64,000 nucleotides of DNA, from assembly GCA_041920215.1 (NCBI GenBank), contig JAYRSJ010000013.1:55651-119650 (forward strand). The letters run 5' to 3'. The first letter of the stretch is position 1, and the number at the start of each line of letters is the position of its first letter. The notes beneath the pieces are model-generated. The model saw only the letters and a list, made by a program, of their open reading frames with translations. It ran no database searches and was not told where the DNA came from. Positions 42,474-49,880 of the stretch are shown here, piece by piece. Source of the DNA: JAYRSJ01 sp041920215. GTDB lineage: Bacteria; Pseudomonadota; Gammaproteobacteria; Burkholderiales; Burkholderiaceae_C. The position numbers and the translations under genes are program-made.

Positions 42474-44274
42474 CGCCCATCTCCCTGCACAAGGCCTCGC
42501 GGCTGGACACCACGGCCAGCCAGGCCTCGATCTTAGGAAGTTCGTAGGCGTAGAAATAGCGGGCCGCCGCGCGCTTGCCGCGGGCAAAGTCCGAATCGCC
42601 GGCTGCGCACAGGCTCAGCTCCAGCCACAGCCAGGCCAGCACCGTATGGCCGAAGGCCTGCAGATAGGGCGTGGCATTGGCCAAGGCCTCCTCGGGTACG
42701 CCGCTGGCCCAGGCCTCCCGGGTGGCACGGCCCAGCTTCGCCATGGCGGCGGCGAGCTGCCCGGCCTGCTCGGCCAGAGCGGGCTGCTGCCGTGCTGCCG
42801 CGACGGTCTTGGCTACGCGCGCAGCCAGGGCCAGCAAGGCCTTGCCGTCGTCCATCACCACCTTGCGGCCCAGCAGGTCCAGGCCCTGGATGCCATGCGT
42901 GCCCTCGTGGATCATGTTCAGGCGGTTGTCGCGCCAGTACTGCTCTACGGGGAAGTCGCGCGTATAGCCGTAGCCGCCCAGCACCTGGATGGCCAGCGAG
43001 TTGGCCTCCAGGCACCACTCGCTGGGCCAGCTCTTGGCGATCGGAATCAGCACCTCCAGCAGCGCCTGGGCCTCGGCCGCGGCTTCCGGCGCGCCGCTGT
43101 GCTGCTCGTCCACCAGGCGCGCGCATAACAGCTCCAGTGCCAGCCCGCCCTCGACATAGCTCTTCTGCGCCAGCAGCATGCGCTTGACGTCGGCATGCTC
43201 GATGATCGGCCGTTGCGGCGAGGCTGCATCCTTGCCGGCGGCCGTCATGGGCCGGCCCTGCGGACGCTGGCGCGCATAGTCCAGGCTGGCTTCATAGCCG
43301 GCATAGCCCAGCATCACCGCGCCCAGGCCCACGCCGATGCGCGCCTCGTTCATCATGTGGAACATGCACTTCAGGCCTTCGCCGGGCTTGCCGACCAGAT
43401 AGCCCACCGCACCTGCATTGCCACCCGGCTTGAACTTGCCTTCGCCGAAGTTCAACAAGGTGTTGGTCGTGCCGCGATAGCCCAGCTTGTGGTTCAGCCC
43501 GGCCAGCGCCACATCGTTGCGCTCGCCGGTCAGCTCGGCACGCTCGTTGACCATCTTCTTGGGCACGATGAACAGCGAGATGCCGCGGGTGCCGGGGATG
43601 GTCTTGCCATCCGGCCCGGGGATTTTGGCCAGCACCAGATGGATGATGTTCTCGCTGATCTCGTGCTCGCCGCCCGAGATCCACATCTTGTTGCCCTTGA
43701 GCCGATAACGTGGGCCCAGCGCGTCCTGCTCGAAGCCCTCGCCGTCCGGCTCGGCCCGGGTGGCCACGTCCGACAGCGAGGAGCCCGCCTGCGGCTCGGA
43801 CAGGCACATGGTGCCGAACCAGCGGCCCGCGAACTCGTTCTTGGCGAAGACCTCGCGCTGCAGCGGCGTGCCATGGGCCATCAGCAGGCTGGCATTGCCG
43901 CTGGTAAGCATGGCGTAGCCGCTCATCGCGACGCTGGCCTTGCTGAAGAAGGCATTGGCCGCCATCTCGATCACGCAGGGCAGCTGCATGCCGCCGATCT
44001 CGTAGTCCTGCGCGGCGGCCAGCATGCCGGACTCGATATAGGCGGCCAAGGCCTCATGCGTGGCCTGCGGCAACTGCACGCGTTCGCCGTCGAAGTGAGG
44101 CTCCTGCGTATCAGCCAGGCGGTTGAAGGGCGCGAACTTCTCGCGCGCGATCCGCTCGCAGCTGTCCAGCACCGCGGCGAAGGTCTCGGCCGAATGTTCG
44201 GCAAAGCGCTCGCGCTGGGTCAGGTCGCTGACCTTGAGCCAGTCGTTGAGCAGAAAGTCCAGGGTCTGGCGCAT
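42460..44274 (-). CDS. Acyl-CoA dehydrogenase with C-terminal extension
   Basis: 604 residues, the long type with N-terminal helical, middle beta (MCLSEPQAGSSLSDVATRA ~165), flavin-binding helical and extra C-terminal acyl-CoA dehydrogenase-like (PF12806-type) domains. The catalytic base Glu is in NMIHEGTHGIQGLDLLG (~450). First step of beta-oxidation (acyl-CoA to enoyl-CoA), passing electrons to ETF. ATG at 44274 fits homologues (MRQTLDFLLNDWLKV); the upstream ATG overlaps the thiolase. Starts 22 bases after the thiolase stop. Confidence 0.94.
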   Translation of the reverse strand: MRQTLDFLLNDWLKVSDLTQRERFAEHSAETFAAVLDSCERIAREKFAPFNRLADTQEPHFDGERVQLPQATHEALAAYIESGMLAAAQDYEIGGMQLPCVIEMAANAFFSKASVAMSGYAMLTSGNASLLMAHGTPLQREVFAKNEFAGRWFGTMCLSEPQAGSSLSDVATRAEPDGEGFEQDALGPRYRLKGNKMWISGGEHEISENIIHLVLAKIPGPDGKTIPGTRGISLFIVPKKMVNERAELTGERNDVALAGLNHKLGYRGTTNTLLNFGEGKFKPGGNAGAVGYLVGKPGEGLKCMFHMMNEARIGVGLGAVMLGYAGYEASLDYARQRPQGRPMTAAGKDAASPQRPIIEHADVKRMLLAQKSYVEGGLALELLCARLVDEQHSGAPEAAAEAQALLEVLIPIAKSWPSEWCLEANSLAIQVLGGYGYTRDFPVEQYWRDNRLNMIHEGTHGIQGLDLLGRKVVMDDGKALLALAARVAKTVAAARQQPALAEQAGQLAAAMAKLGRATREAWASGVPEEALANATPYLQAFGHTVLAWLWLELSLCAAGDSDFARGKRAAARYFYAYELPKIEAWLAVVSSREALCREMGDAWF

Positions 44275-44296
44275 GAATGCAGGCTCCGTCGCGAAA

Positions 44297-45472
44297 TCAG
44301 AGCACTTCAAAGACCCCGGCCGCGCCCATGCCGCCGCCTATGCACATGGTCACGCAGACGCGCTTGGCACCGCGGCGCCGGCCTTCGATCAGCGCATGGC
44401 CGGTCAGGCGCTGGCCCGAGACGCCGTAGGGGTGGCCCACCGCGATGGCACCGCCGTTGACGTTCAGGCGCTCCATCGGGATGCCCAGCGTGTCGGCGCA
44501 GTACAGCACCTGCACCGCGAAGGCCTCGTTGAGCTCCCACAGGTCGATGTCCGAGACCTTCAGGCCCAGCTTCTTCAGCACCTTGGGCACTGCGAATACC
44601 GGACCAATGCCCATCTCGTCGGGCTCGCAACCCGCCACCGCGAAACCGAGGAAGCGGCCCAGGGGCTTGAGATTGTGCTTCTGTGCGTACTCTTCGCTGA
44701 CCACCACGCAGGCGCCTGCGCCATCGCTGAACTGGCTGGCATTGCCGGCCGAGATCAGACCGCCCGGCAGGGCCGAGCGCAGGTCCTTGATGCCCTCATA
44801 GGTGGTGCCCTCGCGCAAGCCTTCATCGGCGCTGATGGTCACTTCCTTGCTGCTCATGCCCAGCACCTTGTCGACCACGCCCATGGTGGTGGTCACGCTG
44901 ACCATCTCATCGGCGAACTTGCCGGCAGCCTGGGCCGCACAGGCCTTTTGCTGGCTGGCGGCGCCGTACTGGTCCATGCGCTCGCGGTCGATGCCATAGC
45001 GCTTGGCCACTGTTTCAGCGGTCTGCAGCATGCTCCAGTAGATCTCGGGCTTGTTCTGGGTCAGCCAGCTGTCGGCGTACATATGGCGGTTGGCTTCGTT
45101 CTGCACGCAGGAGATGCTCTCCACACCGCCAGCGACGAATACATCGCCCTCGCCGGCGATCACGCGCTGCGCGGCCATCGCGATGGTCTGCAGGCCCGAG
45201 GAACAGAAACGGTTGATGGTGACGCCGGACACCGTGATCGGCAGACCGGCGCGCAGCGCGATCTGGCGCGCGATATTGCCGCCGGTGGCACCTTCGGGCG
45301 TGGCGCAGCCCATCAGCACATCCTCGATGGCGCCGGGCTCGATGCCGGCACGCTCGACGGCGGCCTTGACCGCATGGCCGCCCAGGGTCGCGCCATGGGT
45401 CATATTGAAAGCACCCTTCCAGCTCTTGGCCAGCGGGGTGCGTGCGGTAGAAACAATGACGGCGTTGCTCAT
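44297..45472 (-). CDS. Acetyl-CoA C-acyltransferase (thiolase)
   Basis: 391 residues. Nucleophile Cys in NRFCSSGLQTIAMAAQRV (~residue 88), His in GGAIAVGHPYGVSGQRL (~347) and the second Cys in VCVTMCIGGGMGAAG (~377) are all present, so an active degradative or biosynthetic thiolase. With the upstream hydratase/dehydrogenase and downstream acyl-CoA dehydrogenase it completes a beta-oxidation cycle. Starts 30 bases after the upstream gene. Confidence 0.95.
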   Translation of the reverse strand: MSNAVIVSTARTPLAKSWKGAFNMTHGATLGGHAVKAAVERAGIEPGAIEDVLMGCATPEGATGGNIARQIALRAGLPITVSGVTINRFCSSGLQTIAMAAQRVIAGEGDVFVAGGVESISCVQNEANRHMYADSWLTQNKPEIYWSMLQTAETVAKRYGIDRERMDQYGAASQQKACAAQAAGKFADEMVSVTTTMGVVDKVLGMSSKEVTISADEGLREGTTYEGIKDLRSALPGGLISAGNASQFSDGAGACVVVSEEYAQKHNLKPLGRFLGFAVAGCEPDEMGIGPVFAVPKVLKKLGLKVSDIDLWELNEAFAVQVLYCADTLGIPMERLNVNGGAIAVGHPYGVSGQRLTGHALIEGRRRGAKRVCVTMCIGGGMGAAGVFEVL

Positions 45473-45502
45473 GATGTTCGGTACTCGCTCGCTAGAGAGG
45501 CT

Positions 45503-47608
45503 TCAGGAGAAGGACTTGCCTTCGGCGACCAGGCGCTGGATCAGCGGCGCCGGTTCCCAGAACTTGGCGTCGTCGTTGGGGTTCTTGGCAAAGCGCCGCA
45601 TCGCCTGCACCACATTGAACAGGCCCACCGTGTCGGCATAGCACATCGGGCCGCCGCGCCACAGCGGGAAGCCGTAGCCGGTCAGGTAGACCATGTCCAC
45701 ATCGGAGGCGCGCTGGGCGATGCCCTCCTCCAGCAGATGGGCCGCCTCGTTGACCAGCGCGAACACCAGGCGCTGCACGATCTCCTCGTCGCTGATCTGG
45801 CGGGTCTGGATGCCGATCGCGGCCCGGTGCTTGGCCAGCATCTCGTCGACCACCTTGGAGGGGATCGCATCGCGCTTGCCCGGCACATAGTCGTACCAGC
45901 CGGCGCCGGTCTTCTGGCCATAACGACCCAGCTCGCACAGGCGGTCGGCGCTGGCCGAGTACTTCATAGTCGGCTTTTCGATGTAGCGACGCTTGCGGAT
46001 CGCCCAGCCGATGTCATTGCCGGCCAAGTCACCCATGCGGAAGGGGCCCATCGCGAAGCCGAACTTCTCGACCGCGCGGTCCACCTGCGCCGGGCTGCAG
46101 CCTTCATCGAGCAGGAAGCCGGCCTGGCGGCTGTACTGCTCGATCATGCGGTTGCCGATGAAGCCGTCGCACACACCCGAGACCACGGCCGTCTTCTTGA
46201 TCTTCTTGGCCGTGGCCATCACCGTGGCCAGCACGTCCTTGGCGGTGGCCTTGCCGCGCACCACTTCCAGCAGCTTCATCACGTTGGCGGGGCTGAAGAA
46301 GTGCATGCCCACCACATCCTGCGGGCGCTTCGTGAAAGACGCGATCTTGTCCACGTCCAGCGTCGAGGTGTTGGAGGCCAGGATGGCGCCGGGCTTGGCG
46401 ACCGCGTCCAGCTGCTTGAACACAGCTTCCTTGACGCCGATCTCCTCGAACACCGCCTCGATGATGAGGTCGCTGTCCTTCAGGTCCTCGTAGCTCAGCG
46501 TGGTGGACAGCAGGGCCATGCGCTGCGCGTACTTGTCTTCCTTCAGCTTGCCCTTCTTGACCTGGGCTTCGTAGTTCTTCCTGATGGTGGCCACGCCGCG
46601 ATCCAGCGCTTCCTGCTTGGTCTCCAGGATGGTGACCGGCAGGCCGGCATTCAGGAAGTTCATGGCGATGCCGCCACCCATGGTGCCGGCGCCGATCACG
46701 CCCACCTTTTTGATCTCGCGCTGCGGCGTGCTGTCCGGCACGTCGCCGATCTTGCTGGCGGCGCGCTCGGCGAAGAAAGCATGGCGCAGGGCCTTGGATT
46801 CCGGTGTCATCATCAGCGCCGCAAAGCCTTCGCGCTCGGCCTTCATGCCGTCGTCGAACTTCTGGTTCACCGAGGCAGCCACCGCCTCCAGGCAACGCAG
46901 CGGCGCCGGGAAGTTCTTGCTCATGCCGCCGACCATATTGCGGGCGAACTGGAAGAAGGCTTCCGGATTGGGGTGACGGGCCTTGAGCTCGCGCACCTTG
47001 GGCAGCGGGCGCCCGGATTCGTGATCTCGGGCGACCTCGTTGGCATAGGCGATTGCGCCCTCCAGCAGATCGCCTTCGATGATCTTCTGGAACAACTGCT
47101 GCCCCGGTACCTGGGCCAGCAGCTCGCTCGCGACCGGCTCGCCGCTAACGATCATGTTCAGCGCAGGCTCCACGCCCAGCGCGCGCGGCAGGCGCTGCGT
47201 GCCGCCGGCACCCGGCAACAGGCCCAGCTTGACCTCGGGTAGCGCGATCTTGGCGCCCGGAGCCGCCACGCGGTAGTGGCAACCCAGCGCCAGCTCCAGG
47301 CCGCCGCCCATGCAGACCGTGTGCACCGCGGCGACCACCGGCTTGCTGCAGTTCTCCACCACCGCGATCAAACTCAGCAGATTGGGTTCGGCCAGGGCCT
47401 TTGGGCTGCCGAACTCGCGGATGTCCGCCCCGCCCGAGAAGGCCTTGCCGGCGCCGGTGATCACCACCGCCTTGACCGCCGCATCGTCCTCGGCCTGCAC
47501 GATGCCGGCGGCGGCGGCCTTGCGGGTCTCGTAGCCCAGGCCGTTGACCGGCGGATTGCTGAGCGTGATCACGGCCACCGCGCCGCGGACTTCGTAAGTA
47601 GCAGTCAT
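45503..47608 (-). CDS. Bifunctional enoyl-CoA hydratase/3-hydroxyacyl-CoA dehydrogenase
   Basis: 701 residues, FadB/FadJ-like. The N-terminal crotonase domain (~1-190) has VHTVCMGGGLELALGCHYRVA and VKLGLLPGAGGTQRLPR. The NAD-binding domain starts VIGAGTMGGGIAMNFLNAG (~300), and the 3-hydroxyacyl-CoA dehydrogenase C-domains follow (~480-690; GFIGNRMIEQYSRQAGFLLDEG). First gene of the beta-oxidation operon. A -10-like TAGAAT (47662-47667) abuts the 20-bp candidate operator at 47645-47664, so a bound repressor would block transcription. Confidence 0.95.
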   Translation of the reverse strand: MTATYEVRGAVAVITLSNPPVNGLGYETRKAAAAGIVQAEDDAAVKAVVITGAGKAFSGGADIREFGSPKALAEPNLLSLIAVVENCSKPVVAAVHTVCMGGGLELALGCHYRVAAPGAKIALPEVKLGLLPGAGGTQRLPRALGVEPALNMIVSGEPVASELLAQVPGQQLFQKIIEGDLLEGAIAYANEVARDHESGRPLPKVRELKARHPNPEAFFQFARNMVGGMSKNFPAPLRCLEAVAASVNQKFDDGMKAEREGFAALMMTPESKALRHAFFAERAASKIGDVPDSTPQREIKKVGVIGAGTMGGGIAMNFLNAGLPVTILETKQEALDRGVATIRKNYEAQVKKGKLKEDKYAQRMALLSTTLSYEDLKDSDLIIEAVFEEIGVKEAVFKQLDAVAKPGAILASNTSTLDVDKIASFTKRPQDVVGMHFFSPANVMKLLEVVRGKATAKDVLATVMATAKKIKKTAVVSGVCDGFIGNRMIEQYSRQAGFLLDEGCSPAQVDRAVEKFGFAMGPFRMGDLAGNDIGWAIRKRRYIEKPTMKYSASADRLCELGRYGQKTGAGWYDYVPGKRDAIPSKVVDEMLAKHRAAIGIQTRQISDEEIVQRLVFALVNEAAHLLEEGIAQRASDVDMVYLTGYGFPLWRGGPMCYADTVGLFNVVQAMRRFAKNPNDDAKFWEPAPLIQRLVAEGKSFS

Positions 47609-47644
47609 GCTGACCCCTTCTTTGCTTGCTCGGGAAAAAGGACA

Positions 47645-47664
47645 AATAGAACGATCGTTCGATT
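47645..47664 (-). promoter_or_regulatory. Candidate operator, copy 2, with -10 box
   Basis: Same 20-bp near-palindrome as 40954-40973, inverted; core GAACGATCGTTC. It lies 37 bases upstream of the bifunctional beta-oxidation gene and overlaps the apparent -10 hexamer TAGAAT (47662-47667), as expected of a repressor site. Confidence 0.75.
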
Positions 47665-47716
47665 CTAGGCATGGCCCGTCGCGCCGACCTGTCCCTGGCG
47701 TGACAATGCTCGGCGC

Positions 47717-47747
47717 TTGACGGCGCCGGGTCGGCTGCGGCTAGAAT
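47717..47747 (+). promoter_or_regulatory. Promoter of the SAM-II riboswitch unit
   Basis: -35 TTGACG (47717-47722) and -10 TAGAAT (47742-47747) with a 19-base spacer, somewhat long. The predicted transcript starts near 47754, just before the riboswitch. Confidence 0.5.
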
Positions 47748-47762
47748 GGCTACCGACGCTTC

Positions 47763-47822
47763 AATGGTGTCACCGCCGATTTACCAACTACTTGCGGGCG
47801 GTCTACAAATGCGGCTAAAGCG
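47763..47822 (+). promoter_or_regulatory. SAM-II (SAM_alpha) riboswitch
   Basis: Compact pseudoknot aptamer. P1 is CCGCC/GGCGG (47773-47777 with 47797-47801). The loop begins GATTTA (47778-47783) and ends CTTGC, and the 3' strand reads ACAAATGCGGCTAAAG. These are the invariant parts of the S-adenosylmethionine-binding SAM-II class (GAUUU..., UUGC, AAAUG, GCUAAA) as I recall them. It is followed by a terminator that overlaps the ribosome-binding site of the next gene. SAM-II elements usually precede methionine genes; here the next gene is of unknown function. Confidence 0.8.
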
Positions 47823-47828
47823 TTGCGG

Positions 47829-47884
47829 CTCCGCTGCCCCGGGACCGGCAAACGCCGGCGACACCATGGGCAGCGGAGTTTTTC
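47829..47884 (+). terminator. Riboswitch expression platform (terminator/SD sequestration)
   Basis: An 11-bp perfect stem CTCCGCTGCCC (47829-47839) / GGGCAGCGGAG (47868-47878) is followed by five T residues. The loop contains a second hairpin, CCGGC/GCCGG. The only Shine-Dalgarno-like sequence (GCGGAG) for the following ATG lies in the 3' arm, so this hairpin could stop transcription and hide the ribosome site. ATGGTGTC near 47764 is also complementary to GACACCAT (47860-47867), offering an alternative fold. Confidence 0.8.
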
Positions 47885-47888
47885 ATTC

Positions 47889-48320
47889 ATGCATGAACTG
47901 GCCAGTTTCGATCGTCTGATCGCTCGTTCCCACCCGAGCCTGAGCCCCCTGAACCAGCCTACCGCAAGCCTGTTGCGCGACCCCGAGGGTCAGGTCGTGC
48001 GCAGGCTGGCGCGGGGCGCGGGCCTGGCACACGACATTCTCGTGGCCGCCCACCGCATCGCCGCCGGCGACTGGCTGGGCCTGCTGGCCGATGATGGCCA
48101 GACCCCTGTGCGCGGTCGCCCGCGGCAGGCCTGGCGTCTGGCCCTGCTGCGCGCCGAGCGGCACGGTCAGGCCCGCACCCAGCGCGACGGCGGCCCGCTG
48201 TGGCTGAGCCCCGCCCTGCCCGCCGCCTGCGGCCGCCCGGGGCAGGCGCCGGCGCTGCTGCGCCAGCAGGCCGAGGCGCTGGCACTGCGGCAGCTGTGGC
48301 AGCAGGGCTGGCGCTGGTAG
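47889..48320 (+). CDS. Protein of unknown function under SAM-II riboswitch control
   Basis: 143 residues, starting MHELASFDRLIARSHPSLSP. Rich in Leu, Ala, Arg, Gln and Trp, with no signal peptide or transmembrane segment. A central 'AAHRIAAGDWLGLLADDGQTP' block and C-terminal 'LLRQQAEALALRQLWQQGWRW' look helical. I do not recognise a family. Codon use is like its neighbours. It is the only plus-strand gene between the riboswitch and the convergent liv genes, whose last stop is 10 bases away, so it is the sole target. A role in methionine, SAM or one-carbon metabolism is inferred only from the riboswitch. Confidence 0.65.
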   Translation: MHELASFDRLIARSHPSLSPLNQPTASLLRDPEGQVVRRLARGAGLAHDILVAAHRIAAGDWLGLLADDGQTPVRGRPRQAWRLALLRAERHGQARTQRDGGPLWLSPALPAACGRPGQAPALLRQQAEALALRQLWQQGWRW

Positions 48321-48330
48321 GCACGCGGCC

Positions 48331-49074
48331 TCAGACCTCCAGCCACTCCTTGCGGATATAGGTGTTGCCGCGCAGATCCGCCGGCGTGCCCTCAAAGACG
48401 ATGCGGCCATGGCCCATCACATAGCAGCGCTCCGAGATCTCCAGCGCGATGGCCAGCTTCTGCTCGACCAGCAGCACCGAGATGCCGCGGCGCTTGAGCT
48501 CCTTCAGATACTCGGCCACCAGCTCGACGATCTTGGGCGCCAGGCCCTCGGTGGGCTCATCGATCATGATCAGATCGGGGTCGCCCATCAGCGTGCGGCA
48601 CAGCGTCAGCATCTGCTGCTCGCCGCCGGACAGCACGCCGGCCTCGGTATGCTGGCGCTCCTTCAGGCGCGGGAACATCTGGTACATATCGTCGAAGCCC
48701 CAGCGCGCATTTTTCTGTTTGGCGCCGCCCTTCTGCCCCAGCATCAGGTTCTGATGCACGGTCAGCTTGGGGAAGATGTCGCGGTTCTCGGGCACATAGC
48801 CCAGGCCCAGATGCGCGATCTCGTAGGCCTTGCGGCCCAGCAGCGCCTGTGCGCCGAACTGAATGCTGCCGGTGCCGTCGACCTGGCCCATGATGGTCTT
48901 GACGGTGGTGGAACGCCCCGAGCCGTTGCGGCCCAGCAGGCTGACGATCTCACCGGGCCTGACCTCCATGCTGACCCCATGCAGCACATGGCTCTTGCCG
49001 TAGAAGGCATGGACATTGTCCAGCTTCAACAAGCGGCCGCCCTGGTCCTTTCCCGCGTCGCTGTTCGCGCTCAT
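48331..49074 (-). CDS. livF: Liv-type ABC transporter ATP-binding protein LivF
   Basis: 247 residues, last gene of the transporter operon. ABC signature LSGGEQQMLTLCRTLMGDP (~150) and Walker B DLIMIDEP are normal for LivF. Walker A reads GRNGSGRSTT: the phosphate-binding Lys is replaced by Arg (CGT). The switch position has Gln (VEQ), which is usual in LivF. ATP hydrolysis may rest on the partner LivG, which is canonical. Start overlaps the livG stop (ATGA). Confidence 0.93.
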   Translation of the reverse strand: MSANSDAGKDQGGRLLKLDNVHAFYGKSHVLHGVSMEVRPGEIVSLLGRNGSGRSTTVKTIMGQVDGTGSIQFGAQALLGRKAYEIAHLGLGYVPENRDIFPKLTVHQNLMLGQKGGAKQKNARWGFDDMYQMFPRLKERQHTEAGVLSGGEQQMLTLCRTLMGDPDLIMIDEPTEGLAPKIVELVAEYLKELKRRGISVLLVEQKLAIALEISERCYVMGHGRIVFEGTPADLRGNTYIRKEWLEV

Positions 49075-49880
49075 GCCGCCACCCCCGCGGTTCCCGCCGC
49101 CTGCTGCTCGGCCAGTACCGAGCCCAGATAGGCTTCCTGCACTCTTGCGTTGGCGCGCACCGCCTCGGGTGTGTCAAAGGCGATCACCTCGCCATAGACC
49201 AGCACCGCAATGCGGTCGGCCAGGCCGAACACCACGCCCATATCGTGCTCCACCGTCAGCAGGGTCTTGCCCTCGGTGACCTCGCGTATCAGTTGGATGA
49301 AGCGCTTGGTCTCGCTCTTGCTCATGCCGGCGGTGGGCTCGTCCAGCAGGATCACCCTGGAGCCGCCGGCAATGGTGATGCCAATCTCCAGCTGGCGCGC
49401 CTCGGCATAGGTGAGATTCATCGCCGGCACATCGCGGCGCTTGTCGAGCTTGATCATCTCCAGCACCTCTTCGGCGCGGTCGTTGGCATCGTCCAGGTCG
49501 GCGAGAAACTTCCAGAAGGCATAGCGATGGCCCATGGACCACAGCACCGCGCAGCGGATGTTTTCGAACACCGACAGCCGGGTGAACAGATTGCTGACCT
49601 GGAAGCTGCGCGACAGGCCCAGCCGATTCACCGCATAGGGCTTCATGCCGTCGATGCGCCGGCCATGCAGATGGATCTCGCCGCTGGTGGGCGCGAAGCG
49701 GCCGCTGATCAGATTGAACAGCGTGCTCTTGCCGGCCCCGTTGGGCCCGATGATGGCGACCCGCTCGCCGGGACGCACCGCCAGCTCGGCGCCGCGGATG
49801 ATCTCGCTCTTGCCGAAGCTCTTGCGCAGCGCGCGCAGCTCCAGCGCATAGGCCTGGGAAGGCCGGTTCGGCTCGCTCAT
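49071..49880 (-). CDS. livG: Liv-type ABC transporter ATP-binding protein LivG
   Basis: 269 residues. Walker A GPNGAGKST (~48), a signature region written LTYAEARQLEIGITIAGG (degenerate, as usual for LivG), Walker B VILLDEP and switch His in VEHDMGVVF are present. LivG-specific insert SRSFQVSNLFTRLSVFENI. ATG at 49880 chosen; it overlaps the livM stop. Confidence 0.95.
   Translation of the reverse strand: MSEPNRPSQAYALELRALRKSFGKSEIIRGAELAVRPGERVAIIGPNGAGKSTLFNLISGRFAPTSGEIHLHGRRIDGMKPYAVNRLGLSRSFQVSNLFTRLSVFENIRCAVLWSMGHRYAFWKFLADLDDANDRAEEVLEMIKLDKRRDVPAMNLTYAEARQLEIGITIAGGSRVILLDEPTAGMSKSETKRFIQLIREVTEGKTLLTVEHDMGVVFGLADRIAVLVYGEVIAFDTPEAVRANARVQEAYLGSVLAEQQAAGTAGVAA

Noticed and set aside
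44123..47242. Long plus-strand open frame opposite the thiolase and hydratase/dehydrogenase genes
   Set aside because: Antisense shadow of two clear beta-oxidation enzymes; no ribosome site or family motif.
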